Source of the DNA: Novosphingobium sp. PhB165
GTDB lineage: Bacteria; Pseudomonadota; Alphaproteobacteria; Sphingomonadales; Sphingomonadaceae
Length of the DNA: 64,000 bases
Assembly: GCF_004341845.1 (NCBI RefSeq)
Contig: NZ_SLVB01000001.1
Coordinates: forward strand, 1-64,000
Reading direction: 5' to 3'
Shown: piece after piece, positions 53,789 to 62,893 of the stretch
How positions within the stretch are numbered: the stretch's first letter is position 1
Layout of the letters: the number at the start of each line of letters is the position of its first letter
Position numbers and translations under genes: made by a program
The notes under the pieces: generated by a model
Told to the model about the DNA's origin: nothing
The model's database searches: none
The model's input: the letters and a program-made list of their open reading frames with translations, nothing else

Positions 53789-55105
53789 TTAGCCGAGCGC
53801 CACTTCCTTCTCGGCGTAGAGGCGTTCCAGTTCGGCGCGGCTCTTCTTTTCGGCGGCGGTCTTGAGCTGGCCGCAGGCCGCATCGATGTCACGCCCGCGC
53901 GGGGTGCGCACCGGGGCCGAGATGCCGCCCTTGAACACGATATCGGAGAACGACTTGATCCGCTCCGGCGTCGAGCATTCGTACTGCGCGCCCGGCCAGG
54001 GGTTGAACGGGATCAGGTTCACCTTCGCGGGCAGGTTGAACTGCTTGAGCAGACGCACCAACTCGCGCGCATCCTCGTCGCTGTCGTTCTTGTCCTTCAG
54101 CATCACGTATTCGAACGTGATGCGGCGCGCGTTCGAGGCGCCGGGATAGTCGGCACAGGCCTGGAGCAGGTCCTCGATGCCGTACTTCTTGTTGATCGGC
54201 ACGATCTCGTCACGCACGTCCTTGGTCACCGCGTGGAGCGAGACGGCAAGGTTCACGCCGATTTCCTCGCCGCAGCGGGCCATCTGCGGGATCACGCCCG
54301 AGGTAGAGAGGGTGATGCGGCGCTTCGACAGGGCCAGGCCGTCGCCGTCCATGACCAGCTTCAGCGCATCGCGCACATTGTCGAAATTGTAGAGCGGCTC
54401 GCCCATGCCCATCATCACGATGTTGGTGAGCAGGCGGCCGTCCGACGAGTAACCGCCTTCGTCCTCGTCGGTCTCGGCGCCATCAACGCCGTCACCGAAG
54501 GCAAAGTCCATGCGGCCCTTGGGCCATTCGCCCAGTGCGTCGCGCGCCAGCATGACCTGACCGACGATCTCGCCCACCGTCAGATTGCGGACGAGGCGCA
54601 TGGTGCCGGTGTGGCAGAAGCGACAGTTGAGCGTGCAGCCGACCTGAGAGGACACGCAGAGCGTGCCGCGATCGGCATCGGGGATGAACACCATTTCGAA
54701 ATCGTGCGCGTCCGCCGTGCGCAGCAGCCACTTGCGGGTGCCGTCGCTGGAGTGCTGCGCCTCGACGATTTCCGGGCGGCCGATCACGAAGCGTTCGGTC
54801 AGCCAGGGGCGCATGGTCTTGGCGATGTCGGTCATCGCTTCGAACTCGGTCACGCCGCGGTGGTAGATCCAGTGATAGACCTGCTTGGCGCGCAGCTTCG
54901 CGGCCTTCAGGTCCAGCCCGGCGGTTTCGAACAAGTCGGCAATGCGCTTCTTGGGCAGGCCCATCAGGTCCACGCGGCCGTCCTCGCGCGGGGTCACGCC
55001 CTCGACAAGGCCAGGGCGGGGCACCGGAACGGGGTCGATATGCCCCGGGATCGGCATCGGGCCGGCACCGGAGGCACCGGAAAGGATCGGGTTCGCGTCT
55101 GTCAT
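53789..55105 (-). CDS. rlmN: Dual-specificity 23S rRNA/tRNA adenine-C2 methyltransferase RlmN
   Basis: A radical-SAM enzyme of about 438 residues from ATG 55105 (an ATG 11 codons upstream is possible). The cluster motif [13 protein letters not shown] (Cys157, Cys161, Cys164) is intact, as are [40 protein letters not shown] and [13 protein letters not shown]. It methylates adenine 2503 of 23S rRNA and position 37 of some tRNAs. An acidic insert ([14 protein letters not shown]) precedes the MGMGEP loop. Confidence 0.96.
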   Translation of the reverse strand: MTDANPILSGASGAGPMPIPGHIDPVPVPRPGLVEGVTPREDGRVDLMGLPKKRIADLFETAGLDLKAAKLRAKQVYHWIYHRGVTEFEAMTDIAKTMRPWLTERFVIGRPEIVEAQHSSDGTRKWLLRTADAHDFEMVFIPDADRGTLCVSSQVGCTLNCRFCHTGTMRLVRNLTVGEIVGQVMLARDALGEWPKGRMDFAFGDGVDGAETDEDEGGYSSDGRLLTNIVMMGMGEPLYNFDNVRDALKLVMDGDGLALSKRRITLSTSGVIPQMARCGEEIGVNLAVSLHAVTKDVRDEIVPINKKYGIEDLLQACADYPGASNARRITFEYVMLKDKNDSDEDARELVRLLKQFNLPAKVNLIPFNPWPGAQYECSTPERIKSFSDIVFKGGISAPVRTPRGRDIDAACGQLKTAAEKKSRAELERLYAEKEVALG

Positions 55106-55396
55106 GATTGGCCGGCCATATAGTGCATTCGGGCGCAAAACGGAAGATGCCGCTAAGCATTCGGGCGTTCGTGCCCGCGCCGCAGGCCTGCGCGAACCGT
55201 TGTCACGCCTGTCCGGTTCCCGCTTCCGGACGTGCCGGGGGCTCGCTCCATCGATTGAGTGTGACCTGAAAACATCAATGATTTCGTTGTGTTAGGTTCA
55301 TGAAACTCCCTTTGTGTGACGGGCATTTGACCAGTCCGGACGGGCCGGTCGCCATCCATAAGAGCCCGTCGGAGAACACAAGGAATGGAGCATCCC

Positions 55397-56065
55397 ATGA
55401 AGAAGATCCTTCTCGGCCTCGCCGCCGGCACCGCCATCGCCTCGGTTCCCGCCATGGCGCAGGACGCAGGCGCGAGGCAGCCGTTCGACGGTTTCCATGT
55501 CGATGCGTTGGCGGGTTACGACGTGACCAAGGCCGGCAGCAGTGTCGATGACGACGTCAATGTCGATAACGATCAGTCGATCGACGGCTTCGCCTTCGGT
55601 GTCGGCACCGGGTACGATGTGCGCATGAATAACTTCGTCATCGGTCCGGAGGCGGAAGTGACGTGGTCGACCGCCAAGACCAAGTTCAACGACGGCGATT
55701 TCGAAGGCTTCGGCATCGGCAATGTGAAGAGCAACCGCGACCTCTATCTGGGCGCGCGGGTGGGCTACGTGGTGGCGCCCAGTACGATGGTCTACCTCAA
55801 GGGCGGCTATACCAATGCCAAGTTCGACGTGCGCAACGCGGTCGGCACTGTCGATACCAAGCGCGACATCGATGCGGACGGCTGGCGGATCGGCGCGGGC
55901 GTCGAGCAGGCGCTCAGCAGCAATGCCTTCGTGAAGCTGGAATATCGCTACTCGAACTACGGCAAGGGCGAACTGGACTACACCGGCGACATCCCGGACG
56001 GGCAGCGCTTCAATCTCGATCTCGACCGGCATCAGGTGATGGCGGGCGTGGGCGTGCGCTTCTGA
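55397..56065 (+). CDS. Opacity/Omp25-like outer-membrane beta-barrel protein
   Basis: From ATG 55397 the protein has 222 residues: signal peptide MKKILLGLAAGTAIASVPAM ending AQ, then an eight-strand barrel (FDGFHVDALAGYDVTKAG, FVIGPEAEVTWSTAKTKF, RIGAGVEQALSSNAFVKLEY) ending MAGVGVRF with terminal Phe. A Asp-rich loop (SSVDDDVNVDNDQSID) follows the first strand. This is the small porin-like outer-membrane family common in alphaproteobacteria. GGAG lies before the start; the upstream ATG at 55385 overlaps that site. Confidence 0.88.
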   Translation: MKKILLGLAAGTAIASVPAMAQDAGARQPFDGFHVDALAGYDVTKAGSSVDDDVNVDNDQSIDGFAFGVGTGYDVRMNNFVIGPEAEVTWSTAKTKFNDGDFEGFGIGNVKSNRDLYLGARVGYVVAPSTMVYLKGGYTNAKFDVRNAVGTVDTKRDIDADGWRIGAGVEQALSSNAFVKLEYRYSNYGKGELDYTGDIPDGQRFNLDLDRHQVMAGVGVRF

Positions 56066-56148
56066 TCTCTGCTTGAGGCGGGGGAGGGGCGGGGGTTTCG
56101 GCTCCCGCCCTTTTCTTGTTCATCGGGTACCGGGGGAGGGCGGACTCT

Positions 56149-56226
56149 CCGCTCATCCTGAGCCTGTCGAAGGATGGGAACCTCGCGCCATGCCGCCGGG
56201 GGCTTCGACAGGCTCAGCCTGAGCGG
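56149..56226. repeat. Inverted-repeat intergenic element, family 2, paired copy
   Basis: Left arm CCGCTCATCCTGAGCCTGTC continuing GAAGGATGG; right arm CTTCGACAGGCTCAGCCTGA continuing GCGG. The arms match at 22 of 24 positions, separated by about 30 bases. The same pair occurs at 63877-63955 and one arm alone at 56304-56332. I recognise this motif as a common dispersed repeat of alphaproteobacteria. Confidence 0.85.
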
Positions 56227-56303
56227 ATTGCGCGGATGGTTGGGAGTGAGTGGCGGCGATTAATCCCTCCAGCGTACTGCCATCGATTACCGCCTCTGCC
56301 ACT

Positions 56304-56332
56304 CCGCTCATCCTGAGCTTGTCGAAGGATGG
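56304..56332. repeat. Family-2 repeat, single arm
   Basis: CCGCTCATCCTGAGCTTGTC continuing GAAGGATGG, one arm only with no partner nearby. It lies 78 bases after the paired copy and 70 bases before the end of the IalB-like gene. Confidence 0.75.
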
Positions 56333-56402
56333 AGGGTGGCCGCCAATCCCCTCCGTCAGCGCTTCGCGCTGCCACCTCCCCGAACCGGGGAGGACATCTC
56401 GA

Positions 56403-56927
56403 TCACTGGCCTTTCGCGCAGCCGATCAGCGCGGCATCCATGGCCGAGGCGGCGCCTGCCAGCGGCCATGCATTGACGAAGCGATTGCCCTTGAGGTCGG
56501 TGGCGGTCACGGTCATCCGCGGGGCAGAGCGCATGGCGGCAACGATGGCGGCATTGTCTCCCTCGCCGCGCGGCCATGCATCGCCGCCGCCGCCGGTAAG
56601 CTGCCAGCGCTGTCCGCCGACATTGAGCGTGATGGTGGAGGGTTGCATGATCCGGCGCGACAGCCGGAAATGGAGCTGCCCGCGCGCACCCCGGCGCGGC
56701 CAGGTCCCGACAGCCACGAAGGGCTGGTATTCGCGGGCGGACTGGTTCGGCTCGGCCATGGCGATGGCGTAGCAACGGGGCACCACCGGATCGCGGAACG
56801 CGCCCCAGGTGCTGTAGAGCCCCAGACTCTCACGCGCGAGCGCGGGCAAGGCACCGGCAGCGCCCCCGACAATGCAGGCGGCGAGCAGGGCGACGATACG
56901 GAGCGAGCGACCGGACATGCGTTTCAT
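56403..56927 (-). CDS. IalB-like exported protein (invasion-associated locus B family)
   Basis: The 174-residue protein has a basic N-terminus and signal (VALLAACIVGGAAGALPALA), then LGLYSTWGAFRDPVVPRCYA, the IalB-type opening in which a short strand is followed by a Cys-containing segment (CYAIAMAE). A second Cys lies near the C-terminus (LIGCAKGQ), allowing a disulfide. It is probably periplasmic; its biochemical role is unknown. The family call rests on the opening motif and the length. Confidence 0.65.
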   Translation of the reverse strand: MKRMSGRSLRIVALLAACIVGGAAGALPALARESLGLYSTWGAFRDPVVPRCYAIAMAEPNQSAREYQPFVAVGTWPRRGARGQLHFRLSRRIMQPSTITLNVGGQRWQLTGGGGDAWPRGEGDNAAIVAAMRSAPRMTVTATDLKGNRFVNAWPLAGAASAMDAALIGCAKGQ

Positions 56928-56969
56928 CGAGGCGCGCTCATGGCACGATTTCGGGCGGATGCGAAGCCG

Positions 56970-57509
56970 TCAGTGAAGATGTGGCGTGATGGCAGCCACG
57001 CCTTTCTCGACGCCAGCGTCGATATCGGCGGCTCGGAAACCGGGCAGGATATCGTGCTCGATGATTTTCTTGCACAGCGCGTCCGGCAGCGCGACTGTCA
57101 GTCCCTTGCCCACTTCGATGCGTACCTTGTGTTCGTTCGGGGCGACAAGGAGGATCACGCCATCATTCACGCCCTTGCGGCCAATTCCCCAGCGATTGCC
57201 AAGCGCGCGGGTATAGGCCGAGATATCCTCGCCCCCCAGCGACGGGGTGGTGACCACGACCAGCTGATGGCCGGTCTGTTTTTCCAGCATTTGAAGACGG
57301 CTTGAAAGCCGCGCCTCTACGGCGTTCGAGAGCGTTCCGGCGGCATCGTTGACATAGCCCTGGAGGCGTAGCGGCTCGCCCGCCGGCTGGATGGACGATT
57401 CTGCAAATGCGGTCGCTTCGGCCAGAGGCGTTGCCGCCGACGGCTGATGGCATCCGGCGAGCACGAGCGAAGCGCCGCACAGCGCGATAAGAATCAGACG
57501 AGCCCCCAT
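56970..57509 (-). CDS. TPM-domain lipoprotein
   Basis: From ATG 57509 the 179-residue protein starts with a lipobox signal (ALCGASLVLAGC, Cys20). The TPM domain follows: GYVNDAAGTLSNAVEARLSS, HQLVVVTTPSLGG, NRWGIGRKGVNDGVILLVAP and VRIEVGKGLTVALPD. TPM domains occur in envelope proteins, some with phosphatase or protein-repair roles. Lipid anchoring rather than a C-terminal helix is notable. An ATG 12 codons upstream (57545) is possible but spoils the signal. Confidence 0.85.
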   Translation of the reverse strand: MGARLILIALCGASLVLAGCHQPSAATPLAEATAFAESSIQPAGEPLRLQGYVNDAAGTLSNAVEARLSSRLQMLEKQTGHQLVVVTTPSLGGEDISAYTRALGNRWGIGRKGVNDGVILLVAPNEHKVRIEVGKGLTVALPDALCKKIIEHDILPGFRAADIDAGVEKGVAAITPHLH

Positions 57510-57550
57510 GCCGTGATTCTGGCCGCGCACTCTCCAACGCGTCAAGCGGC

Positions 57551-58531
57551 TCAGGCGATTTCGCGCAAGACTTCGCCGACTTTCTTGCCGTCCTCGAAAT
57601 AACCGAGGCCGTAGTCGCCCTTGATCGTGGTGCGCAGAGTGCGGCGTTCGTAGTGCGCGTCGCAGCCCTCCACCGCGTGGAGCATGCGGTGGTTGTCCCA
57701 GATCACCATGTCGGTCGGCTTCCAGTCATGCCAGTAGGCGCTGGTTCCGGTGCCGAGGCGATTGATCGCCTGGGCCGCCTCGTCGAGCAGGGCATCGCCA
57801 TCGGCATCCTCGTGATGTTCCAGCGCGACGGCCATCCATGGGCCGAAGTGCAGCACTTTCTCTCCGGTCTGCCGCTTCCAGACGGCCGGGTGCATCGCAC
57901 GAGGGAAGCGCGCGGCTTCGGCCAGCAATTGCGGCGTCGATTCGTATTCGGTGAGCGGCGTGAAATCGACGCCGTACTTCATCGTAGAGAGCCGGGTATC
58001 GAGGGTGTAGACCACGTTGTGCCCTTCCAGCCGGCGGCGCAGGCCTTCGGGAAACTGGCGGTAGAGCTCGACGCCGTCCATGAACCCGGTGCGCCCGCCG
58101 ACCGGCGCATTGACCGGCGCGCGCAGCACGCCTGCGTAGTTCAGCTCATCGTTGTAGCAGTGGTCGAAATGCCAGGGCGAGAAGCGGGCGAGGATCTGCC
58201 CGTCGATCTCCACCAGACCTTCGCCGCGCGCGATCTCGTCGCGGGGCTGGTAATGCATGTCGATCACGCCTTCGGCATCGTCGCCGGTTTCCGCGTCGCG
58301 GGTGGTGGTCTTGGTCGGATGGTCCTTGAGCGGGCCGAACACCCGGCTGAGCGCCACCTGCATTTTCGAGCTGGGCTCCATGCCGGTGAAGACGATGACG
58401 CCGCGCTCGACGAACAGATCGCGCAATTGCTGGCGGACCGCCTCGTCCTCCAGCGCCGCGAAGGTCACGCCTTCGACCCGCGCGCCGAAGCTGGGGTTGT
58501 CCTGAAGATTCTCCACACGAATGCCGCTCAT
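57551..58531 (-). CDS. TauD/TfdA-family Fe(II)/2-oxoglutarate-dependent dioxygenase
   Basis: ATG 58531, preceded by AGAGGAG, gives 326 residues. The iron-binding His121-x-Asp123 lies in FSPWHFDHCYNDEL and the distal His in MVIWDNHRMLHAVEG, followed by the 2-oxoglutarate-binding Arg region (YERRTLRTTIKGDYG). Family members oxidise taurine, phenoxyacetates or other small acids, coupling to decarboxylation of 2-oxoglutarate. The substrate is not evident and neighbours give no clue. Confidence 0.9.
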   Translation of the reverse strand: MSGIRVENLQDNPSFGARVEGVTFAALEDEAVRQQLRDLFVERGVIVFTGMEPSSKMQVALSRVFGPLKDHPTKTTTRDAETGDDAEGVIDMHYQPRDEIARGEGLVEIDGQILARFSPWHFDHCYNDELNYAGVLRAPVNAPVGGRTGFMDGVELYRQFPEGLRRRLEGHNVVYTLDTRLSTMKYGVDFTPLTEYESTPQLLAEAARFPRAMHPAVWKRQTGEKVLHFGPWMAVALEHHEDADGDALLDEAAQAINRLGTGTSAYWHDWKPTDMVIWDNHRMLHAVEGCDAHYERRTLRTTIKGDYGLGYFEDGKKVGEVLREIA

Positions 58532-58644
58532 GGCCTTGCTCCTCTCTGGCCGTTCCGGTGCGTGCCGGAACGATCCTAAGCTTGCTGAGCATGGTGCCAC
58601 GGCCTTTGTGCCGGGGCCAAGGAGAATTTGATCTTCTTGCCGCC

Positions 58645-59130
58645 TCAGGCAGTCGGGTAGGCGATCTCCATCACTTCCCATTCCTTCTCGCCGGAGGGCA
58701 GGCGCACCATGCGAAGGTCGCCGATGGCGGCTCCGCGCAGGGCGCGGGCGATGGGGGCGCTCCAGCCGATCAGGCCCTTCGCCGCGTCCTGCTCGTCATC
58801 GCCGACGATGGTGACGGTCTTGTGGTTGTCGTCCTCGTCCGCGATCGTGACGGTGGCGCCAAAGAAGACCTTGGCGCGTTCGGTCTGCTCGCGCGGATCG
58901 ACCACGCGCAGCGCCTTCATGCGGCGGGCGAGGAAAGCCAGTTCCCGGTCGATTTCGCGCATGCGCTTGCGGCCGTAGAGATAGTCGCCGTTCTCCGAAC
59001 GGTCGCCATTGCCCGCCGCCCACGAGACGATTTCCACGATCTCCGGCCGCTCCTTGCCGAGCAGATGGTCGTAGCGGGCGCGCAATTTCGCCATTCCGGC
59101 GGGCGTGATCGGGGGACCTGCGGGTTTCAT
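58645..59130 (-). CDS. greB: Transcription elongation factor GreB
   Basis: The protein from ATG 59130 has 161 residues: an N-terminal coiled-coil (ITPAGMAKLRARYDHLLGKE, GDRSENGDYLYGRKRMREID) with acidic tip residues, and the C-terminal FKBP-like domain (FFGATVTIADEDDNHKTVTI, GLIGWSAPIARALRGAAIGD). The YLYGRKRMREID segment favours GreB over GreA. It stimulates RNA polymerase to cleave backtracked transcripts. An upstream in-frame ATG lacks a Shine-Dalgarno. Confidence 0.9.
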   Translation of the reverse strand: MKPAGPPITPAGMAKLRARYDHLLGKERPEIVEIVSWAAGNGDRSENGDYLYGRKRMREIDRELAFLARRMKALRVVDPREQTERAKVFFGATVTIADEDDNHKTVTIVGDDEQDAAKGLIGWSAPIARALRGAAIGDLRMVRLPSGEKEWEVMEIAYPTA

Positions 59131-59250
59131 CGGGTGAGCCTTATCCGGCGAGGCTGATGCGGGGAAGGGGCGGGGACGCTTCTCCACCGCCTTGCGCTCG
59201 GCTTATTAGTCCGACAAAAGAAGGCAAATCTATCGGGGATCGAGGAAATC

Positions 59251-60615
59251 ATGGAACTCTCACGCCGCTCCGCGCTCATCGCTGCTGCTGCCGCGCCGCT
59301 TGCCGGGATGGCCGCGCGCGCCGTTGCGGCGGAGGGCGTCGGCGCTCTGCCGACCGCGCCGGGCGCGACACTGGCGCCGCGTCCGCCCATGGGCTGGAAT
59401 TCGTGGAACAGCTTCGCCGGTACCATTACCGAGGCGCAGGCGCTCGAAACCGCCGCGATCATGCGCGATAAGCTGCTGCCCTTCGGCTACGACGTCTTCA
59501 CCGTCGACATCCAGTGGTACGAGCCTGAGGCGAAGAGCTACACTTACAACGCCAACCCGGTGCCCGCGCTGGACGCCAACGGGCGGCTGATCCCCGCGCC
59601 GAACCGTTTCCCTTTGTCCAAGGGCGGGAAGGGCTTCGCGCCCTTGGCGGCCAAGGTCCATGCGATGGGCATGAAGTTCGGCATCCACGTCATGCGCGGC
59701 ATCGCGCGGCTGGCGGTCGAGAAGAACCTGCCGATCCTCGGCACGCCCTATCGCGCGCAGGACATTGCCGACACCAGCAGCATCTGCCCATGGAACCCGG
59801 ACATGTACGGCGTCGACATGACCAAGCCCGGCGCGCAGGAATACTACGACAGCATCTTCCTCCTCTACGCCTCGTGGGGCGTGGACTTCGTGAAGATGGA
59901 CGACATGAGCCGCCCTTACGATGCCCACGCGCCGGAGATCGAGGCGGCCGCCAAGGCCATCGCGCGTTGCGGCCGACCGATCGTGCTCAGCCTCTCGCCG
60001 GGCGAAACCCCGGTTCCGCGCGGCAGCGAAGTGCGCAAGCATGCGCAGATGTGGCGCATCTCGGACGATTTCTGGGACGAATGGCCGCAGCTTTATGCGC
60101 AGTTCACGCGGCTGGAGAACTGGTCGCCGTTCACCGGTCCGGGCTCATGGCCCGACGCCGACATGCTACCGCTGGGCCGCATCGCTCTTGGCGAGCGCAG
60201 CAGCCGCTTCACGGCGGACGAGCAGCAGACCCTGATGACGTTGTGGTCCATTGCCCGTTCGCCGCTTATCATGGGCGGGGATCTGCGCGGCGTCGATCAG
60301 GCGACCATGGCGCTGCTGACCAATCGCGAGGTGCTGGCGGTGAACCAGCACAGCACCGGCAACCGCCCGCATTTCCTTGCCGACAACACCCGCGTCTGGT
60401 CGGCGTGGGCGGAGGGGGGCGAGGATCGCTATCTGGCGCTGTTCAACACCGGTGATGCGCCGCTGGAGGTTTCGGTACCGCTGCGCGAACTCGGCCTTCA
60501 GCGCGCGGCGGTGCGCGATCTGTGGAAGGGCGAGGACCTTGGCGTGAGCGAGGGCCGAGTGATCGCCAAGCTGCGCTCGCACGCCTCGGCGCTATACCGG
60601 GTGAAGGCAGCGTAA
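59251..60615 (+). CDS. GH27-type alpha-galactosidase / alpha-N-acetylgalactosaminidase, exported
   Basis: The 454-residue protein begins with an SRRSALIAAAAAPLAG signal, Tat-like with twin arginines. The GH27 barrel follows: PPMGWNSWNSFAGTITE, the nucleophile in WGVDFVKMDDMSRPYD (Asp217) and acid/base in WRISDDFWDEW (Asp272 or Asp273), then SIARSPLIMGGDLRGVDQ. It hydrolyses terminal alpha-galactosides outside the cytoplasm. It ends with a C-terminal beta-sandwich. It is a single gene, with a family-1 repeat after its stop. Confidence 0.9.
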   Translation: MELSRRSALIAAAAAPLAGMAARAVAAEGVGALPTAPGATLAPRPPMGWNSWNSFAGTITEAQALETAAIMRDKLLPFGYDVFTVDIQWYEPEAKSYTYNANPVPALDANGRLIPAPNRFPLSKGGKGFAPLAAKVHAMGMKFGIHVMRGIARLAVEKNLPILGTPYRAQDIADTSSICPWNPDMYGVDMTKPGAQEYYDSIFLLYASWGVDFVKMDDMSRPYDAHAPEIEAAAKAIARCGRPIVLSLSPGETPVPRGSEVRKHAQMWRISDDFWDEWPQLYAQFTRLENWSPFTGPGSWPDADMLPLGRIALGERSSRFTADEQQTLMTLWSIARSPLIMGGDLRGVDQATMALLTNREVLAVNQHSTGNRPHFLADNTRVWSAWAEGGEDRYLALFNTGDAPLEVSVPLRELGLQRAAVRDLWKGEDLGVSEGRVIAKLRSHASALYRVKAA

Positions 60616-60664
60616 GCCGCCTCAAGCCACGCTAAGCCACACCACACCTCACTCACCAATCCCC

Positions 60665-60802
60665 GTCATCCCCGCGAAGGCGGGGATCCCGCTTCTTTTT
60701 CCTTGCACAGCCGCGGAGAGAACGGCGCATTGCTGCACGCCCCCCCCCTGCGTCTCCGCGTGAACTCAAGAAAAGCGGGCCCCCCGCTTTCGCGGGGGCG
60801 AC
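60665..60802. repeat. Inverted-repeat intergenic element, family 1, copy D
   Basis: About 138 bp with arms GTCATCCCCGCGAAGGCGGG and a right arm ending CGCGGGGGCGAC. The centre keeps part of the CGGAGA/CTGCGTCTCCGCGTG palindrome of copy A, now imperfect and with a run of nine C. The segment GAACTCAAGAAAAGCGGG adjoins the right arm as in A and B. It lies between the convergent glycosidase and transglycosylase genes. Confidence 0.82.
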
Positions 60803-60849
60803 GGAGTTCTGTGGTGAGAGGTGGAGGATGTTTGGTCCCCGTGCCCCCC

Positions 60850-62814
60850 TCAACCCGGCGTGTTCTTGCCCATCAACCGGCTCAGCGGCAGGCTGCTGCG
60901 TACACCCGCTTTGTCCGGATACATCGCCTGATAGACCACCGCGTTTTCCAGCACGCGCTGGATATAGTTGCGCGTCTCGGAAATCGGGATCTGCTCGATC
61001 CAGGTCACCCAGTCGACCGAGCCCATGCGCGGATCGCCGTTGGCGGCGAGCCACTTGTTCACATTGCCCATGCCCGCGTTGTAAGCGCCGATCGCCAGCG
61101 GATAGGAACCGCCGAAGTAGCTGCGCACGCGCGCGAAATAGGCATCGCCCAGCGTGATATTGAACTGCGCGTCGCTGACCAGACGGCCGTCGTCGTAGGA
61201 CAGGCCGAGCTTGCCCGCCTGCTCGCGCGCGGTAGTGGGCATCAGCTGCATCAGACCGCGCGCACCGGCGTGGCTGAGTGCGTTCTGCGCGAACTGGCTC
61301 TCCTGACGGGTGAGCGCATGTACCATCGTCCAGTCCGCGCCCGGCGGAGTGGGGATCATCGGATAGGCGATCTGGCCGAAGTCACCATAGCCATCCGCAT
61401 GGGCGCTCTGGCCGAGGATCACGGCAAGGTCGCGCCGCCCGATCTCGCGCGCCAGATCGGCGACCAGCACGTGGTCCGCCTCGCTCTGTGCCTGATCGGA
61501 GATTTCCTTGAAGAATTGAACGGCGGTCTTCCAGTCCGCATCGCGGGCCACGTCGCGCACGGCCTTGGTGATCGGCTCGGCCATGAAGGCGCTGCGCTGG
61601 GCCGATGTCGGCATCGAGCGCGGCTTGGAATCGAGGTCGGGCAGGGGGCGTCCCAGCCGTTCCAGCGCCAGCTGGCCGTAGAAGTACTGCGGATAAGCGG
61701 CCGCCATCTCGAAATAGCGCTTCGCCCCGGAGCTGTCGCCCGCTTGCGCCAGTGCGCGGCCCGCCCAGTAGAAGCCCTTGGACCGCGTGCCCGGGGTCTG
61801 CGCGGCGGCGCCGTAGCGGTAGAACAGCGGCGCTGCGCGGCGCGGATCGCCCATCGACCACAGCGCCTTGGTGCCGCCCAGCCAGACCAGCGAGGTGTAA
61901 TCGTCACGCAGGCGGAAGGACTGCTTGGATATATCCGTGCCCGGCGCGAAGGCATCGTCGATCGAACTGGCGATCCGCACTGCCGAATCCGAACCCGCCC
62001 CGCGCGCCGCGTTGAGCAGTTCGCGCACCCACTTCTCGGGCTCCGGTACCGGCTTGGACAGCGGCGGACGGGTGGAGAGCAGCGAGATCTCGCCGGGCAG
62101 GTTGCCCGATTTCCGCGCCTGCACCGCGCGGGCATAGATATAGCCCGGATCCGCGTTCATCTGCGGGCTCAGCGTCAGCCCCATGGTGCCGGGGGGCGAG
62201 CCTTGCAGCATCGACAGCCGCTCCATGAACAGCGAACGATTGGCGGCCGAGACGAAGGAGATCTGCCGCTGCGCCTGATCGGTCTGGCCCTGCCAGAGCA
62301 GCTCGTCCATCCGCGCATCGTGATCCGCCTGCGTGAAGCGCGATCCATAGGTCGACATCAGCCGGGCTTCGTCATCCGCTGCCAGACTGCCGCCGCGCCA
62401 TGCGGCAACCGCTTTTTGCGCGGCGTCCGGCCGCTGCAACGTAGAAAGCGCCACGGCGTAGCGCCCGGCGGCCTCGCTCGTCAGCGGCGGAAAGCGGGTA
62501 AAGAAGGCGACGGTGGTATTCGCGTCGGCCGGATAACGGGTCAGCGCGCCTTCGGCGTAGCGGCGAATCCGATCCTCCATCGGATAACCCGGATAGGTCA
62601 TCAGGAAGTTCGAATAAGTACCGAAGTCGAGCTGATCGCTGGCCGAAAGCTGGCGCCAACGGTCGATGGACTGATGCACGCTCATGTCGTGCGATTGCAT
62701 TTGCTGCGCTTTGGCGATGTCCCATTCGCGGCCGTCCTGTGCGAGAACAGGGCTCGTGAAAAGGAACGTGGAAGCAAGCAGGATGAGGGGGGCGGCACGC
62801 TGCATGCTGGACAT
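60850..62814 (-). CDS. Soluble lytic murein transglycosylase (Slt70-like)
   Basis: From ATG 62814 (AAGGAG about 12 bases upstream; a second ATG at 62805 is possible) the protein has 654 residues. A signal peptide ends PVLAQDG, then a long helical superhelix (YAEGALTRYPADANTTVAFF) and the SLT domain: ALTRQESQFAQNALSHAGAR with catalytic Glu505, GLMQLMPTTAREQA and LAIGAYNAGMGNVNKWL. It cleaves peptidoglycan glycan strands in the periplasm to anhydromuropeptides. It diverges from dapA. Confidence 0.92.
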   Translation of the reverse strand: MSSMQRAAPLILLASTFLFTSPVLAQDGREWDIAKAQQMQSHDMSVHQSIDRWRQLSASDQLDFGTYSNFLMTYPGYPMEDRIRRYAEGALTRYPADANTTVAFFTRFPPLTSEAAGRYAVALSTLQRPDAAQKAVAAWRGGSLAADDEARLMSTYGSRFTQADHDARMDELLWQGQTDQAQRQISFVSAANRSLFMERLSMLQGSPPGTMGLTLSPQMNADPGYIYARAVQARKSGNLPGEISLLSTRPPLSKPVPEPEKWVRELLNAARGAGSDSAVRIASSIDDAFAPGTDISKQSFRLRDDYTSLVWLGGTKALWSMGDPRRAAPLFYRYGAAAQTPGTRSKGFYWAGRALAQAGDSSGAKRYFEMAAAYPQYFYGQLALERLGRPLPDLDSKPRSMPTSAQRSAFMAEPITKAVRDVARDADWKTAVQFFKEISDQAQSEADHVLVADLAREIGRRDLAVILGQSAHADGYGDFGQIAYPMIPTPPGADWTMVHALTRQESQFAQNALSHAGARGLMQLMPTTAREQAGKLGLSYDDGRLVSDAQFNITLGDAYFARVRSYFGGSYPLAIGAYNAGMGNVNKWLAANGDPRMGSVDWVTWIEQIPISETRNYIQRVLENAVVYQAMYPDKAGVRSSLPLSRLMGKNTPG

Positions 62815-62893
62815 TTGGGGAAAAGGCTCCTTATCAGGCGCTGAACGTCGGGACCGATCACCCGATGAATGACGATCAGCTGAGGTAAAGTCC

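Larger units (their letters stand above)
56066..56402. other. Convergent intergenic region holding family-2 repeats
   Basis: About 340 bases between the outer-membrane protein gene and the IalB-like gene. It contains a paired repeat (56149-56226) and a single arm (56304-56332) of the TCATCCTGAGC family. No gene is credible here. Confidence 0.6.

Noticed and set aside
60703-62844. A 713-codon open frame on the plus strand opposite the lytic transglycosylase
   Set aside because: It is the antisense of a well-supported gene, has no domain, and is rich in Arg, Gly and His as expected for shadow frames in GC-rich DNA.
62815-62893. A lysine riboswitch before dapA
   Set aside because: Only about 80 bases separate the divergent starts, too short for a lysine riboswitch, and no fitting helices are visible.
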